Both the position numbers and the translations under genes were made by a program. Positions 8,311-16,382 of a stretch of 40,542 nt of DNA are shown here, in pieces (positions within the stretch are counted from its first letter, which is position 1; every line of letters starts with the position of its first letter). The DNA comes from Treponema sp. (GTDB lineage: Bacteria > Spirochaetota > Spirochaetia > Treponematales > Treponemataceae), in the NCBI GenBank assembly GCA_024691105.1, contig JAILNY010000134.1, positions 1 to 40,542 of the forward strand, in the 5' to 3' direction. The notes beneath the pieces are model-generated. The model was given only the letters and a program-made list of their open reading frames with translations, did not search any database and was not told the DNA's origin.

Positions 8311-10419
8311 ATGAAAAATTCAGAAACGAATAAAAACAAAGTTAAGTATCCTATCGGCTTTAAACTTGTACTTATTATTTCAATCCTTATAGTTGTTTCG
8401 CTTGGAACAGTTACATTCCTTGTAAGCTTTATCGTAGGCGAAGATGTCCGCAATACTGCCGAAAAAAACAATTTTGCCATTGCTGCAAGTATCGGAAAAA
8501 CTGCCGATAACGAGTTGTCCACGGTGCGGTCAAATGTCTTTTTGATGCTTGATATGCTTAATGCGGCAGGTTCTTCTGGTGTTTTAAGCCGTCAGACAAC
8601 TGCTTACTTTTTTGAACGAAATCAGAACATTGCAGCCGTTATAATTCCGGGGTCAAAAGATCTTATCAACAACAGATATTTTACTTCAAACGAGCTTGAT
8701 ACAGGAATTGTAGAAGACTTTCTCCTTTCTCATCAGGAAGAAGTTACCAGCGCAGAGCAGGGAACTTCTCTTGTTTTAAATGCGACTCCGGTTTTTGATC
8801 TTCCGATGATTGCATGTTTTTATCCGTGGAAGGGCTCGGGCTTTGATCAGGCCGTAGTTATTTTTTATTCAGCAGATTCGCTTTCGGATGCGTGTGGTAC
8901 AACCGGTTCTGGAAGTGATATTTATGTTATAAACCATGAGGGTGACATACTTGTTCACTCGGACTTTAATCTTGTAAAGGCTGGTTCTAACGTTGCAAAG
9001 ATGCCGCTTGTAAAAATGATGCGCGATGATTCATCTGACAACCGCCAGGAACTTTTTAAGATGGAAGACGGTAAGGAATATTTTGGCGCTTATTCAAAGA
9101 TTTCGATTGCCGATGTAAGTGTTCTTGCTATGATCGAAAAAAATACAGCGCTTGCTGTTGTAAGACGTCAGGTATTGTTAAATTCATACCTTGCTCTTGC
9201 CGTTTTGTTTATTTCGGTTTTATTCATCTTCCTTTATTCTAAGACTTTAAGTAATCCTCTTAAACGCCTTACTGCTGTTGCCAACGAAATTAAGCAGGGT
9301 AACTTTAATACAGAATTATTTGACACTCTCAGCGGAAAAAACAAAAAGCCGCGTAACGACGAAATCGGTATTTTGATTGAAAGTACAAAAGATGAACGCG
9401 AGATTTTGAATACTGTTTCACGCCTTACAAACAAAGGTGTTGCAAAGGCTGTTGTTCGTAAAGAGATTGACTTTGAACCGCATTTAAAAGATATTACGAT
9501 TTTCTTCTCTGATATCCGCGGCTTTACTGCAATTTCTGACGGCTTTAACAAGCGCTTTGGTGAAAAATCTGCTGCAGAGATTATCAGCTTTTTGAACGAC
9601 TATATGAGCCGCATGGTTAACTGTATTACAATTTCAGGCGGTAACGTAGATAAGTTTGAAGGCGATGCTATCATGGCCTGCTGGGGCGTTTTGCGTGATG
9701 ACAGTCTTGAATTTGAAAAAATGCCGGACTCAAATCCACAGAAAGCCGAGCTTGCAAAAAAGCATGCTGACCATGTAAAGCTTGACGCTATCAATGCCCT
9801 GCGCGGCGTTCTTGCAATGCGTTATGCCCTTATGGTTTACAATAAGGCAGCCGAAGCCTTTACTAAAGAGCATGAGGGAGAACCTCTTGCAAAATACAAA
9901 CCGCATATCAGAATCGGTTCCGGTCTTAACTCTGGCCGCGCGACAGTTGGTTTTATGGGATCTTATGACAAGATGGAATTTACATCTATCGGTGATGCCG
10001 TAAACCTTGCAAGCCGTACAGAAAGTTCTAACAAGCCTTGTGGAACTGATATGCTTATTACAGAAGATACATATAATCTTATTAAAAACGATTTTATTAA
10101 GTGTCCTGAAAATAACTTTACTATCAAACCTGAAAATCAGAAAAACGAAGTTGTCGTAGAAGTAATTCCTGTTACATTTGAAGTAAAAGGAAAGGGTAAG
10201 CAGCACTTTTACGGCGTAGTTAATATGCCTAACTTTGATATAGAAGAATTCTTTAAGACAACAGATCCTGACTTTAAAGTTGATCCTGATTGTGATAAGG
10301 CAATCGGACCTAAGGGACCTAAGACATTAGCAGAAGTAAGAACCTTGTTGGGTATTCCAACACCAGATTTCGGCGGAGTGAACCTTGATGCAGAAGAAAG
10401 CAAAGTTACAGCTAGCTGA
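8311..10419 (+). CDS. Class III adenylate cyclase with extracytoplasmic sensor and HAMP-like linker
   Basis: A 702-residue membrane nucleotide cyclase that should make cAMP from ATP. TM1 is at about 16-41, an extracytoplasmic dCache-like sensor spans about 42-287 (with a YVINHEGDILVHSD segment typical of Cache domains), TM2 is at 288-310, a HAMP-like stretch at 311-360, and the catalytic domain at about 393-600. Metal-binding aspartates are D401 (FSDIRGFT) and D452 (GDAIMACWG). Purine-recognition K448, T558 (EFTSIGD), N565 and R569 (NLASR) are present, so ATP rather than GTP is the likely substrate. About 60 residues between the two metal segments and the next core strand are inserted relative to short cyclases. 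AGAGAG precedes the ATG. The next gene overlaps it by 32 nt. Confidence 0.93.
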   Translation: MKNSETNKNKVKYPIGFKLVLIISILIVVSLGTVTFLVSFIVGEDVRNTAEKNNFAIAASIGKTADNELSTVRSNVFLMLDMLNAAGSSGVLSRQTTAYFFERNQNIAAVIIPGSKDLINNRYFTSNELDTGIVEDFLLSHQEEVTSAEQGTSLVLNATPVFDLPMIACFYPWKGSGFDQAVVIFYSADSLSDACGTTGSGSDIYVINHEGDILVHSDFNLVKAGSNVAKMPLVKMMRDDSSDNRQELFKMEDGKEYFGAYSKISIADVSVLAMIEKNTALAVVRRQVLLNSYLALAVLFISVLFIFLYSKTLSNPLKRLTAVANEIKQGNFNTELFDTLSGKNKKPRNDEIGILIESTKDEREILNTVSRLTNKGVAKAVVRKEIDFEPHLKDITIFFSDIRGFTAISDGFNKRFGEKSAAEIISFLNDYMSRMVNCITISGGNVDKFEGDAIMACWGVLRDDSLEFEKMPDSNPQKAELAKKHADHVKLDAINALRGVLAMRYALMVYNKAAEAFTKEHEGEPLAKYKPHIRIGSGLNSGRATVGFMGSYDKMEFTSIGDAVNLASRTESSNKPCGTDMLITEDTYNLIKNDFIKCPENNFTIKPENQKNEVVVEVIPVTFEVKGKGKQHFYGVVNMPNFDIEEFFKTTDPDFKVDPDCDKAIGPKGPKTLAEVRTLLGIPTPDFGGVNLDAEESKVTAS

Positions 10420-13171
10420 TATAATATTTGTCTTTGTCTGTATCGTTGGTTCTATTTTCAGCGTCTGGAAATTTGAAAAGACCTACTTTCTGGCTTTGAC
10501 AAAACATGATACTCCAATTGCAACCATCACATTTAAGCACAAGACTGCACAGCGTCAGTTTTGGGAAGGTGTAATATGGGATCGTCTTCGCCAGAATTCT
10601 GATGTATACGAAGGTGACCTTGTACGAACAGCCCCAAGCTCTTCTGCAACCGTTTTCTTTACTGACGGTAACATAATGGAACTTCGTGAGAACACTCTTG
10701 TTCGCCTTAATCTTAAGAAAGACGGTACTAACGAAGTTGACTTTATGGAAGGTAACATCTCTGTAGACAGTGCCGGCTCTGCATTTTCTATCAAGGCTGG
10801 TTCTTCTGTTGTAGAAATCGAAAAGGGTGGTTCTCTTAGTGCTGGTCGTGGCGAAGATAACAAAGCCTTTAGTCTTCAGGTTCAGAACGGAGGCGCCACA
10901 TATTTTGACGGCGAAGGCAATATCCAGATTGGTGATGGAAACGGTATTACCGTTGATGAAAGCGGTGCAATTAAAAAGGGTGTGCTTGCAGTTAATACGC
11001 CTTCTATGTCAGAGCGCTTTGTAAACTTTTCAAGCGAATTATATCCTGTAGATTTTAAATGGACTGCTTCTGTAGATGATGCTCTTATCGAATTGTCAGA
11101 TTCAAAAAGCTTTAAAGAAATTCGCGAAAGCTATCATATAAAGGGTGCATATTCAACACGACTTATGCTTGCTGCCGGTATTCATTACTGGAGAATATCT
11201 GTTACAACTTCTGAAAATATTACAGAGGTTGCCCTTGGACGTATTGAAGTTCTTAAGACTTCTTCCCCAGAGCTTGTTGCACCTGTAAATAATTATCAGG
11301 TTAATTATCGATCAAAGACACCTGTTATCCGCTTTATCTGGAAGGACTGTCCTTATGCAACTTCATACCAGCTGGACATTAGTCGTTCAAGCGATATGTC
11401 AAATGTTGTTTTTGCAAAGCGCGTTTCTTCTCCTTCGTTCTTTGTTTCAAAGCTTGAAAAAGGAACTTATTACTGGCGCGTTACTCCTTATTACGTAATT
11501 AATAATATTGGTCTTAAGGGCAGTTCAGATATCGGAACATTTACGATTAATCAGAGTGGGCGTCTTGAGGCACCTCGACTTAATGTACCTCAAGAAGGTG
11601 GAATTGTTAATACACGAATTCCTCTTTCTGACGGAACTAAATCTTATTGTAAAGTAAACTTCTCATGGCGCGATTGTCCTGAAGCACAGAATTATGAAAT
11701 TCTTCTTTCGCGCGATAAAAACTTTAGTTCACCTCAGATTTCTGCAACTACTTATGACAACTATTTTATCATTGATACCCAGAATACAAATATCGATAAC
11801 GGTAAATGGTACTGGAAGGTAATTGCAAAGGATGTAGAAGGAAATACTTCGCCTTCGGTAACAGGTTCCTTTGTTGCAATTGACGCTAACGCAGAACAGA
11901 GAACTTTGTTCCCTGTTGAATCATACAGACTTGCATCAACACAGTCTCAGGATATCCGTTATGTATGGAAATCAAATATTCCGGGTGACACTGTATTTGA
12001 ACTTGCAACTGATAACGAGTTTACACATATTGTTCATAGTCAGATAACTGTAAACAATTCTATTAACGGACGTTATCTTGCTCCTGGAACATACTTCTGG
12101 CGCATCAGATCAAATCTTGAAGGTGTATCTTTTGAGACTCCTGCAAAGACTTTAATCGTTGAACCGCCTATGGAAGCTCCTTCTTTGATGAACCCAGTTG
12201 ACGGTGGTCTTGCGGTAATCAGACCTAAAAAGCCATTTAAATTTACATGGAATGCAGTTGAAGGTGCAGACTATTATCAGTTAAAGATTTATAACCGTAA
12301 TAATCCGGAAGATCCGATTTATAACAGAAACTTTATAGAAGGTTCTCCAGATTCTAAAACTGTAAGCTTAGAAGTTAATCTTGAAAACTATGCAGAAACA
12401 GAATACGGTCTTTCTATTCAGGCATTCAGAGAAGAAACACCAAAAGCTTCGCGTTCATCCAGCTATATTGGTGAGTTTAAGTTTACTGTTGTAAAGATTA
12501 AACTTATTTCGCTTGTATATCCGGAAGATAAGGTTGTAATTAATGGTGTTGATGCAATTAAAAAGCCTGATGTATTTAAATGGAAGTATGTTGCAAGCTT
12601 ACCTAAATCTTCACTTGTAATTTATAAGGATTCAATTAAGCCGGAGAATCTCGTAGCAGAAATAAAAAATCCGTCGCGTACTGTAGAAATGCCTCGCTTG
12701 TACGAAGGAAATTATTACTGGACAATGGTCGGATTTACAGAAGATGAATTTGATGTTTCTGCCGAAGACTTCAGAACTTTCTCTATTACAGAGATTGAAA
12801 AACTTCCTGAAGTTCAGATTGTTTCTCCAAAAGAGAGAATATCTTTTGACAAGGATTATTTTAAGACCTCTCGTAAGATTGTCTTTGAATGGAAGGCAAT
12901 GCCGCATGCAGATAGATATGTCTTTACAGTCTACGACAAAAATAAAAAGCCTGTAATTGAAAAAATCTTTAATAAAGATGTCTTAAAATATGAACTTACG
13001 GATTTCTCTCTGCTTTCTGTAGGAAACTTTACATGGACAATTGAAGCACAGTCGATGTTTGAAGGATATGTTTTCCAGCATGGAAAAAATCCAAAGCATT
13101 ATTTTAAGATTAATCTTCCTAATTTGTCTAAGCCAAAAACTAATGACGATGGAGTGCGCTATGGAAAATAA
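10388..13171 (+). CDS. FecR-domain protein with multiple FnIII-like repeats
   Basis: A 927-residue protein with an N-terminal TM/signal anchor (about residues 10-28), a FecR-like domain (GDLVRTAPSSSATVFFTDGN onward), and a long series of immunoglobulin/fibronectin-like repeats. The repeats share a G-x-Y/F-x-W core, encoded near 11177, 11461, 11801, 12086, 12707 and 13022 (for example GTYYWRV, GKWYWKV, GTYFWRI). It is probably an extracytoplasmic ligand- or surface-binding protein anchored in the inner membrane. I chose ATG 10388 over the TTG at 10385; GGCGGAG at 10373-10378 supports it. It overlaps the cyclase by 32 nt and the next gene by 11 nt, so the three are translationally linked. The arrangement recalls T. 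pallidum TP0485-TP0484 (from memory). Confidence 0.85.
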   Translation: MQKKAKLQLADIIFVFVCIVGSIFSVWKFEKTYFLALTKHDTPIATITFKHKTAQRQFWEGVIWDRLRQNSDVYEGDLVRTAPSSSATVFFTDGNIMELRENTLVRLNLKKDGTNEVDFMEGNISVDSAGSAFSIKAGSSVVEIEKGGSLSAGRGEDNKAFSLQVQNGGATYFDGEGNIQIGDGNGITVDESGAIKKGVLAVNTPSMSERFVNFSSELYPVDFKWTASVDDALIELSDSKSFKEIRESYHIKGAYSTRLMLAAGIHYWRISVTTSENITEVALGRIEVLKTSSPELVAPVNNYQVNYRSKTPVIRFIWKDCPYATSYQLDISRSSDMSNVVFAKRVSSPSFFVSKLEKGTYYWRVTPYYVINNIGLKGSSDIGTFTINQSGRLEAPRLNVPQEGGIVNTRIPLSDGTKSYCKVNFSWRDCPEAQNYEILLSRDKNFSSPQISATTYDNYFIIDTQNTNIDNGKWYWKVIAKDVEGNTSPSVTGSFVAIDANAEQRTLFPVESYRLASTQSQDIRYVWKSNIPGDTVFELATDNEFTHIVHSQITVNNSINGRYLAPGTYFWRIRSNLEGVSFETPAKTLIVEPPMEAPSLMNPVDGGLAVIRPKKPFKFTWNAVEGADYYQLKIYNRNNPEDPIYNRNFIEGSPDSKTVSLEVNLENYAETEYGLSIQAFREETPKASRSSSYIGEFKFTVVKIKLISLVYPEDKVVINGVDAIKKPDVFKWKYVASLPKSSLVIYKDSIKPENLVAEIKNPSRTVEMPRLYEGNYYWTMVGFTEDEFDVSAEDFRTFSITEIEKLPEVQIVSPKERISFDKDYFKTSRKIVFEWKAMPHADRYVFTVYDKNKKPVIEKIFNKDVLKYELTDFSLLSVGNFTWTIEAQSMFEGYVFQHGKNPKHYFKINLPNLSKPKTNDDGVRYGK

Positions 13172-14333
13172 GTTTTTGGTATTAAGAAAGTTAGTTTTGT
13201 CGTGTGCGGTTCTTCTTTTGAGTTCTGCATGTTTTGCCCAGATTTATTATGTAACAGAAGATGAAAAGGGTAATCAGACAATTTTCCAGACATTCAGCTG
13301 GGAACAGGATGACGGTGTATTAAAATATGAATTTATTCTTGAGCGCGAAGTAAAAGGAAAATTTGTTGAAATAAAGCATGAAGAACTTGAAACAAGTTCG
13401 ATAGACCTTACTCTTGAAAACGGTAATTACCGCTACAAGGTTCTTGCCTATAACTTTTTGGGCTTTCTTGAGACAGAAACTGACTGGATTACAGTAAATA
13501 TTGTTAAGGCTTACCAGCCAAAGGTAAACAGTGTTTCTCCTGGTGTTATTTATCTTGAAGATGATCAGGACGGTGTGTTTGTTATTGAAGGTCATGAATT
13601 GTCTTCTACAACAGAGTTTTATCTTTCTCATAATTTTAAGACAGAAGGAAAGACAAAGGCTGAAATTCTTGAATACGATGATCACAGAAAGAATAGGGTA
13701 AAAATTAAATTTGATCCTAAAAAACTTGATGCCGGAAAATGGAAAATTGTTGCAGTAAACGTTGGTGGATTAAAGGATGCAAAAGACAATCCTAATATCC
13801 GATGGAAAAAGTTTGTAGACTTTGACATTTCTGCAGGCTATGCACCAATGTTTATTGTTGCAAGTCCGGATATCCCAAAATATTTTGACAAGGATATGCT
13901 TTTACTTGTTCCTACTGTCAGAATGACGCTGTATCCTATAAAGAGACGCTTTGGTTATTTTGGTCTTGAACTGAATGGTTCTGCAGCCCTTATGGAAAAA
14001 TCGGCTTCGACCTTTAAGCTTGGAACAGGAATCGTAAACGCAAATGTAATGCTTGTTTATAAAAAGTTCTTTGTAAAAAAACGCTTTGCGATGGATATTC
14101 ATGCGGGTGCCGGTGTTGTAGGATTTTTGGGCATGCAGTTTCAGTTTCCTCATGACATTAAGTCAGAACAGATGAACTCTCTTAATATCTGTGCTGCTGG
14201 TGGAATTTCTGCCCAGGTATTCTTTGTCAAAGGGCTTTATGCAGAGTTTGGCTGCGACTACGTTTATACGTTTATGTCGGATATGCAGTTTATGTATGTT
14301 CAGCCGCAGATTTCGGTGGGGTGGGAGTTCTAG
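13161..14333 (+). CDS. Outer-membrane protein with FnIII/IPT-like N-terminus and beta-barrel end (TP0483-like?)
   Basis: A 390-residue exported protein. The signal peptide (about 1-26, ending SACFAQ) precedes an FnIII-like domain (FSWEQDDGVLKYEF), an IPT-like domain (KVNSVSPGVIYLE then FVIEGHELSS), and a C-terminal half of alternating strands ending in aromatic F (ISVGWEF), typical of an outer-membrane barrel. I chose ATG 13161 because GGAG lies at 13151-13154 and the signal peptide begins there; an upstream in-frame ATG at 13041 is inside the previous gene. By order and size it matches my memory of TP0483, a fibronectin-binding protein near the T. pallidum cyclase; alignment would be needed. 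Confidence 0.75.
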   Translation: MENKFLVLRKLVLSCAVLLLSSACFAQIYYVTEDEKGNQTIFQTFSWEQDDGVLKYEFILEREVKGKFVEIKHEELETSSIDLTLENGNYRYKVLAYNFLGFLETETDWITVNIVKAYQPKVNSVSPGVIYLEDDQDGVFVIEGHELSSTTEFYLSHNFKTEGKTKAEILEYDDHRKNRVKIKFDPKKLDAGKWKIVAVNVGGLKDAKDNPNIRWKKFVDFDISAGYAPMFIVASPDIPKYFDKDMLLLVPTVRMTLYPIKRRFGYFGLELNGSAALMEKSASTFKLGTGIVNANVMLVYKKFFVKKRFAMDIHAGAGVVGFLGMQFQFPHDIKSEQMNSLNICAAGGISAQVFFVKGLYAEFGCDYVYTFMSDMQFMYVQPQISVGWEF

Positions 14334-14380
14334 AGCTCGCAAGTTACAATTCAATTTAGGATATCGCTTGTTGCGAGCTC
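14333..14380. repeat. 10-bp inverted repeat (palindromic element, unit 0)
   Basis: GAGCTCGCAA (14333-14342) and TTGCGAGCTC (14371-14380) are perfect inverted arms around a 28-nt loop containing TTCAATT. The left arm begins on the last base of the outer-membrane protein's stop codon. It abuts the next hairpin and belongs to the same repeat cluster. Confidence 0.75.
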
Positions 14381-14407
14381 CACGAGTTCGCGTGGCGAAC
14401 TCTGTGT
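14381..14407. repeat. Palindromic element hairpin, copy 1 of an identical 27-bp repeat
   Basis: GAGTTCGC (14384-14391) and GCGAACTC (14395-14402) form a perfect 8-bp stem with loop GTG, flanked by CAC and TGTGT. The 27 bases are identical to 14551-14577, exactly 170 bp downstream. Confidence 0.8.
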
Positions 14408-14433
14408 CTTTGAGGTCGCTTCTAGAATGCAGT

Positions 14434-14498
14434 AAATTACCTTTCCGGTAAACAGTTCAATTGTGCTGCGTTCCACGCGATTTTTCAAATCGCTGTGT
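14434..14498. repeat. Palindromic element, unit A
   Basis: This 65-bp unit contains TTACC/GGTAA arms, a TTCAATT word, GTGCTGCGTTCCAC, then a hairpin GCGATTT (14477-14483)/AAATCGC (14487-14493) and TGTGT. It aligns with unit B (14511-14577), but the hairpin arms have changed on both sides, so pairing is kept. Confidence 0.75.
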
Positions 14499-14510
14499 AT
14501 TTGGGTTTTT

Positions 14511-14577
14511 AAATTACCCTCCCGGTAAGCAACTCTAATGTGCTGCGTTTCACGAGTTCGCGTGGCGAACTCTGTGT
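14511..14577. repeat. Palindromic element, unit B (contains second copy of the 27-bp repeat)
   Basis: It has the same layout as unit A: AAATTACC, GGTAA, GTGCTGCGTTTCAC, then GAGTTCGC (14554-14561)/GCGAACTC (14565-14572) and TGTGT. It ends 2 bp before the argF stop on the minus strand, so it could also help end transcription between the two convergent genes, although there is no T-tract. Confidence 0.75.
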
Positions 14578-14578
14578 T

Positions 14579-15568
14579 CTATTCAATCGTTGCGGCGATT
14601 ACGGCTTTTATCGTATGCATACGGTTTTCCGCTTCGTCAAAGACAACAGACTGTTTTGATTCAAACACTTCATCTGTGACTTCCATTTCAGAAATACCAA
14701 ATTTTTCACTTATTTCTTTTCCAATTTTTGTTTCAAGATTATGGAACGACGGAAGGTCATGCATAAAGATTGCAGTCGGCTTTGCCTTTTTCATTACAGC
14801 GGCATTTACCTGATATGGCTTAAGGTCGTTAATACGTTCAGCCCAGACTTCATCCGGTTCACCCATAGAAACCCAGACATCAGTGTAAATAATGTCTGCA
14901 TCTTTTGCTGCTTCATCGACATTTTCTGTAAGAGTAATTGAACCACCCGAAGTTTTATTCCATTCGTTGCATTCTGCAATAAGCTTTTCGTTTGGAAAAT
15001 ACTTTTTATTGGTGCAGGCAACAAAATTAATTCCAAGTTTTGAACATACAATGCAAAGAGAGTTTCCGATATTAAATCTTGCATCGCCAAAGTAAACAAG
15101 CTTAAGTCCCTTAAAGTGACCAAAGTTTTCTTTTACCGTCAGCATGTCAGCAAGCATCTGAGTAGGGTGGTATTCATCTGTAAGACCATTCCATACAGGA
15201 ACTCCGGAATATTTTGCAAGGTCTTCAACAAGCTTTTGTCCAAAGCCGCGGTATTCAATTCCTTCAAACATTCTTCCAAGAACGCGCGCCGTGTCAGCAA
15301 TACTTTCTTTTTTTCCAATCTGAGAGCCTTCTGCAAGGTATGTTGTCATAATTCCAAGGTCGTGTGCTGCAACTTCAAACGAACAGCGGGTGCGTGTACT
15401 TGTCTTTTCAAAAATGAGGGCAATGTTTTTGCCACGATGAGTATCAACAGGAATATGCTTCTTTTTTTTGTCTTTAAAATCTGCTGCAAGGTCAATCAGA
15501 TAATTGATTTCTTCAGCAGAAAAGTCCTTAAGAGTAAGAAAACTGCGTCCTTTTAAATTAATACTCAT
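14579..15568 (-). CDS. argF: Ornithine carbamoyltransferase with HDLP in place of HCLP
   Basis: A 329-residue carbamoyltransferase: carbamoyl phosphate plus ornithine to citrulline, or the reverse in the arginine deiminase pathway. Conserved elements are STRTR (57-61, phosphate binding), YRGFGQ (106-111), HPTQ (134-137), NIGNSL (166-171) and DVWVSMG (230-236), plus the C-terminal EVFESKQS and AENRMHTIKAV segments. The usual catalytic HCLP loop reads HDLP (270-273), with Asp at the cysteine position that contacts ornithine in studied enzymes. Everything else looks intact. GAGGTG sits just upstream of the ATG. No arcA, arcC or other arg genes are nearby, so the direction of the reaction cannot be inferred; argF versus arcB is a naming choice. 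Confidence 0.88.
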   Translation of the reverse strand: MSINLKGRSFLTLKDFSAEEINYLIDLAADFKDKKKKHIPVDTHRGKNIALIFEKTSTRTRCSFEVAAHDLGIMTTYLAEGSQIGKKESIADTARVLGRMFEGIEYRGFGQKLVEDLAKYSGVPVWNGLTDEYHPTQMLADMLTVKENFGHFKGLKLVYFGDARFNIGNSLCIVCSKLGINFVACTNKKYFPNEKLIAECNEWNKTSGGSITLTENVDEAAKDADIIYTDVWVSMGEPDEVWAERINDLKPYQVNAAVMKKAKPTAIFMHDLPSFHNLETKIGKEISEKFGISEMEVTDEVFESKQSVVFDEAENRMHTIKAVIAATIE

Positions 15569-15651
15569 TCTGTCACCTCAGGTTTTTAACTTGCGCACGC
15601 TTTATATTTCGTGAAAATAAAAACGTCTGCGTTCTTTAATAAGAAAGCAGA

Positions 15652-15680
15652 ATTTTACTATATATTAAGAAAACATTCAA
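15652..15680 (-). promoter_or_regulatory. Promoter of argF (minus strand)
   Basis: On the minus strand, TTGAAT (15675-15680) and TAAAAT (15652-15657) are 17 bp apart, leaving a leader of about 75 nt to the ATG. An interrupted dyad (TCTGC..TTCTT/AAGAA..GCAGA, 15626-15651) covers the likely start site and could be an operator. Confidence 0.6.
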
Positions 15681-15719
15681 GGTTCATCGCCGCGAGTAAA
15701 TTACAGGCGGTGTTGTGCC

Positions 15720-15748
15720 TTGAACGGAGAGGCGCATTATGTTATATT
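15720..15748 (+). promoter_or_regulatory. Promoter of thrH
   Basis: TTGAAC (15720-15725) and TATATT (15743-15748) are separated by 17 bp, about 30 bp before the thrH ATG. It diverges from the argF promoter, so the 15569-15779 spacer serves both genes. Confidence 0.6.
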
Positions 15749-15779
15749 CACTTTAATAAAAAAAACAAAGGTGGAATTT

Positions 15780-16382
15780 ATGTATATTACTTGTCTTGAT
15801 CTTGAAGGTGTTCTTGTTCCAGAAATCTGGATTGCATTTGCAGACGCTGTTGGAATCCCGGAACTTCGCCGCACAACCCGCGATGAACCTGACTACGATA
15901 AACTTATGAAGTATCGTATCGATATTTTAAAACAGCATAAGCTTGGTCTTAAAGAAATTCAGGCAACTATCGAAAAAATTGATCCTCTTCCAGGTGCAAA
16001 GGAATTTCTTGATGAACTTCGTTCCTTCTGTCAGACTATTATCATAAGTGATACATTCAGTCAGTTTGCAGGTCCTCTTATGAAAAAACTCGGACAGCCG
16101 ACAATTTTCTGTAATACACTTGAGGTTGCCCCTGATGGTGAAATTACCGGTTATAAAATGAGATGTGAAAAATCTAAACTGACAACCGTAAAAGCCTTGC
16201 AGTCAATCGGTTACGATACAATTGCAAGCGGCGATAGCTTTAACGACCTTGGAATGATCCAGGCTTCTAAAGCAGGATTTTTATTCCGTTCAACAGAAAA
16301 AATTATCAAAGAGTATCCGCAGTATCCTGCTTTTACAGAATACTCGGAACTTTTGTCTGCGATTAAAAAAGTAGTACTTTAG
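15780..16382 (+). CDS. thrH: ThrH: phosphoserine phosphatase / homoserine phosphotransferase
   Basis: A 200-residue HAD-superfamily protein close to Pseudomonas ThrH (about 205 residues). The start MYITCLDLEGVLVPEIWIAF carries the HAD motif I (D7 nucleophile, E9, the DLEG form typical of ThrH). IIISDTF is motif II, and SGDSFNDLGM is motif III with the metal-binding aspartates. ThrH removes phosphate from phosphoserine and can transfer it to homoserine, bypassing homoserine kinase. I chose ATG 15780 because AAGGTGG ends just before it; longer in-frame versions start inside the promoter. Its stop overlaps the stop of the opposite-strand glucosidase gene by 4 bp. Confidence 0.92.
   Translation: MYITCLDLEGVLVPEIWIAFADAVGIPELRRTTRDEPDYDKLMKYRIDILKQHKLGLKEIQATIEKIDPLPGAKEFLDELRSFCQTIIISDTFSQFAGPLMKKLGQPTIFCNTLEVAPDGEITGYKMRCEKSKLTTVKALQSIGYDTIASGDSFNDLGMIQASKAGFLFRSTEKIIKEYPQYPAFTEYSELLSAIKKVVL

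Noticed and set aside
14333..14577. CRISPR array
   Set aside because: Units are unequal, hairpins differ, and there are no regular unique spacers or cas genes.
15116..15556. A 146-codon plus-strand ORF opposite argF
   Set aside because: It is a shadow of the carbamoyltransferase gene with no independent signals.
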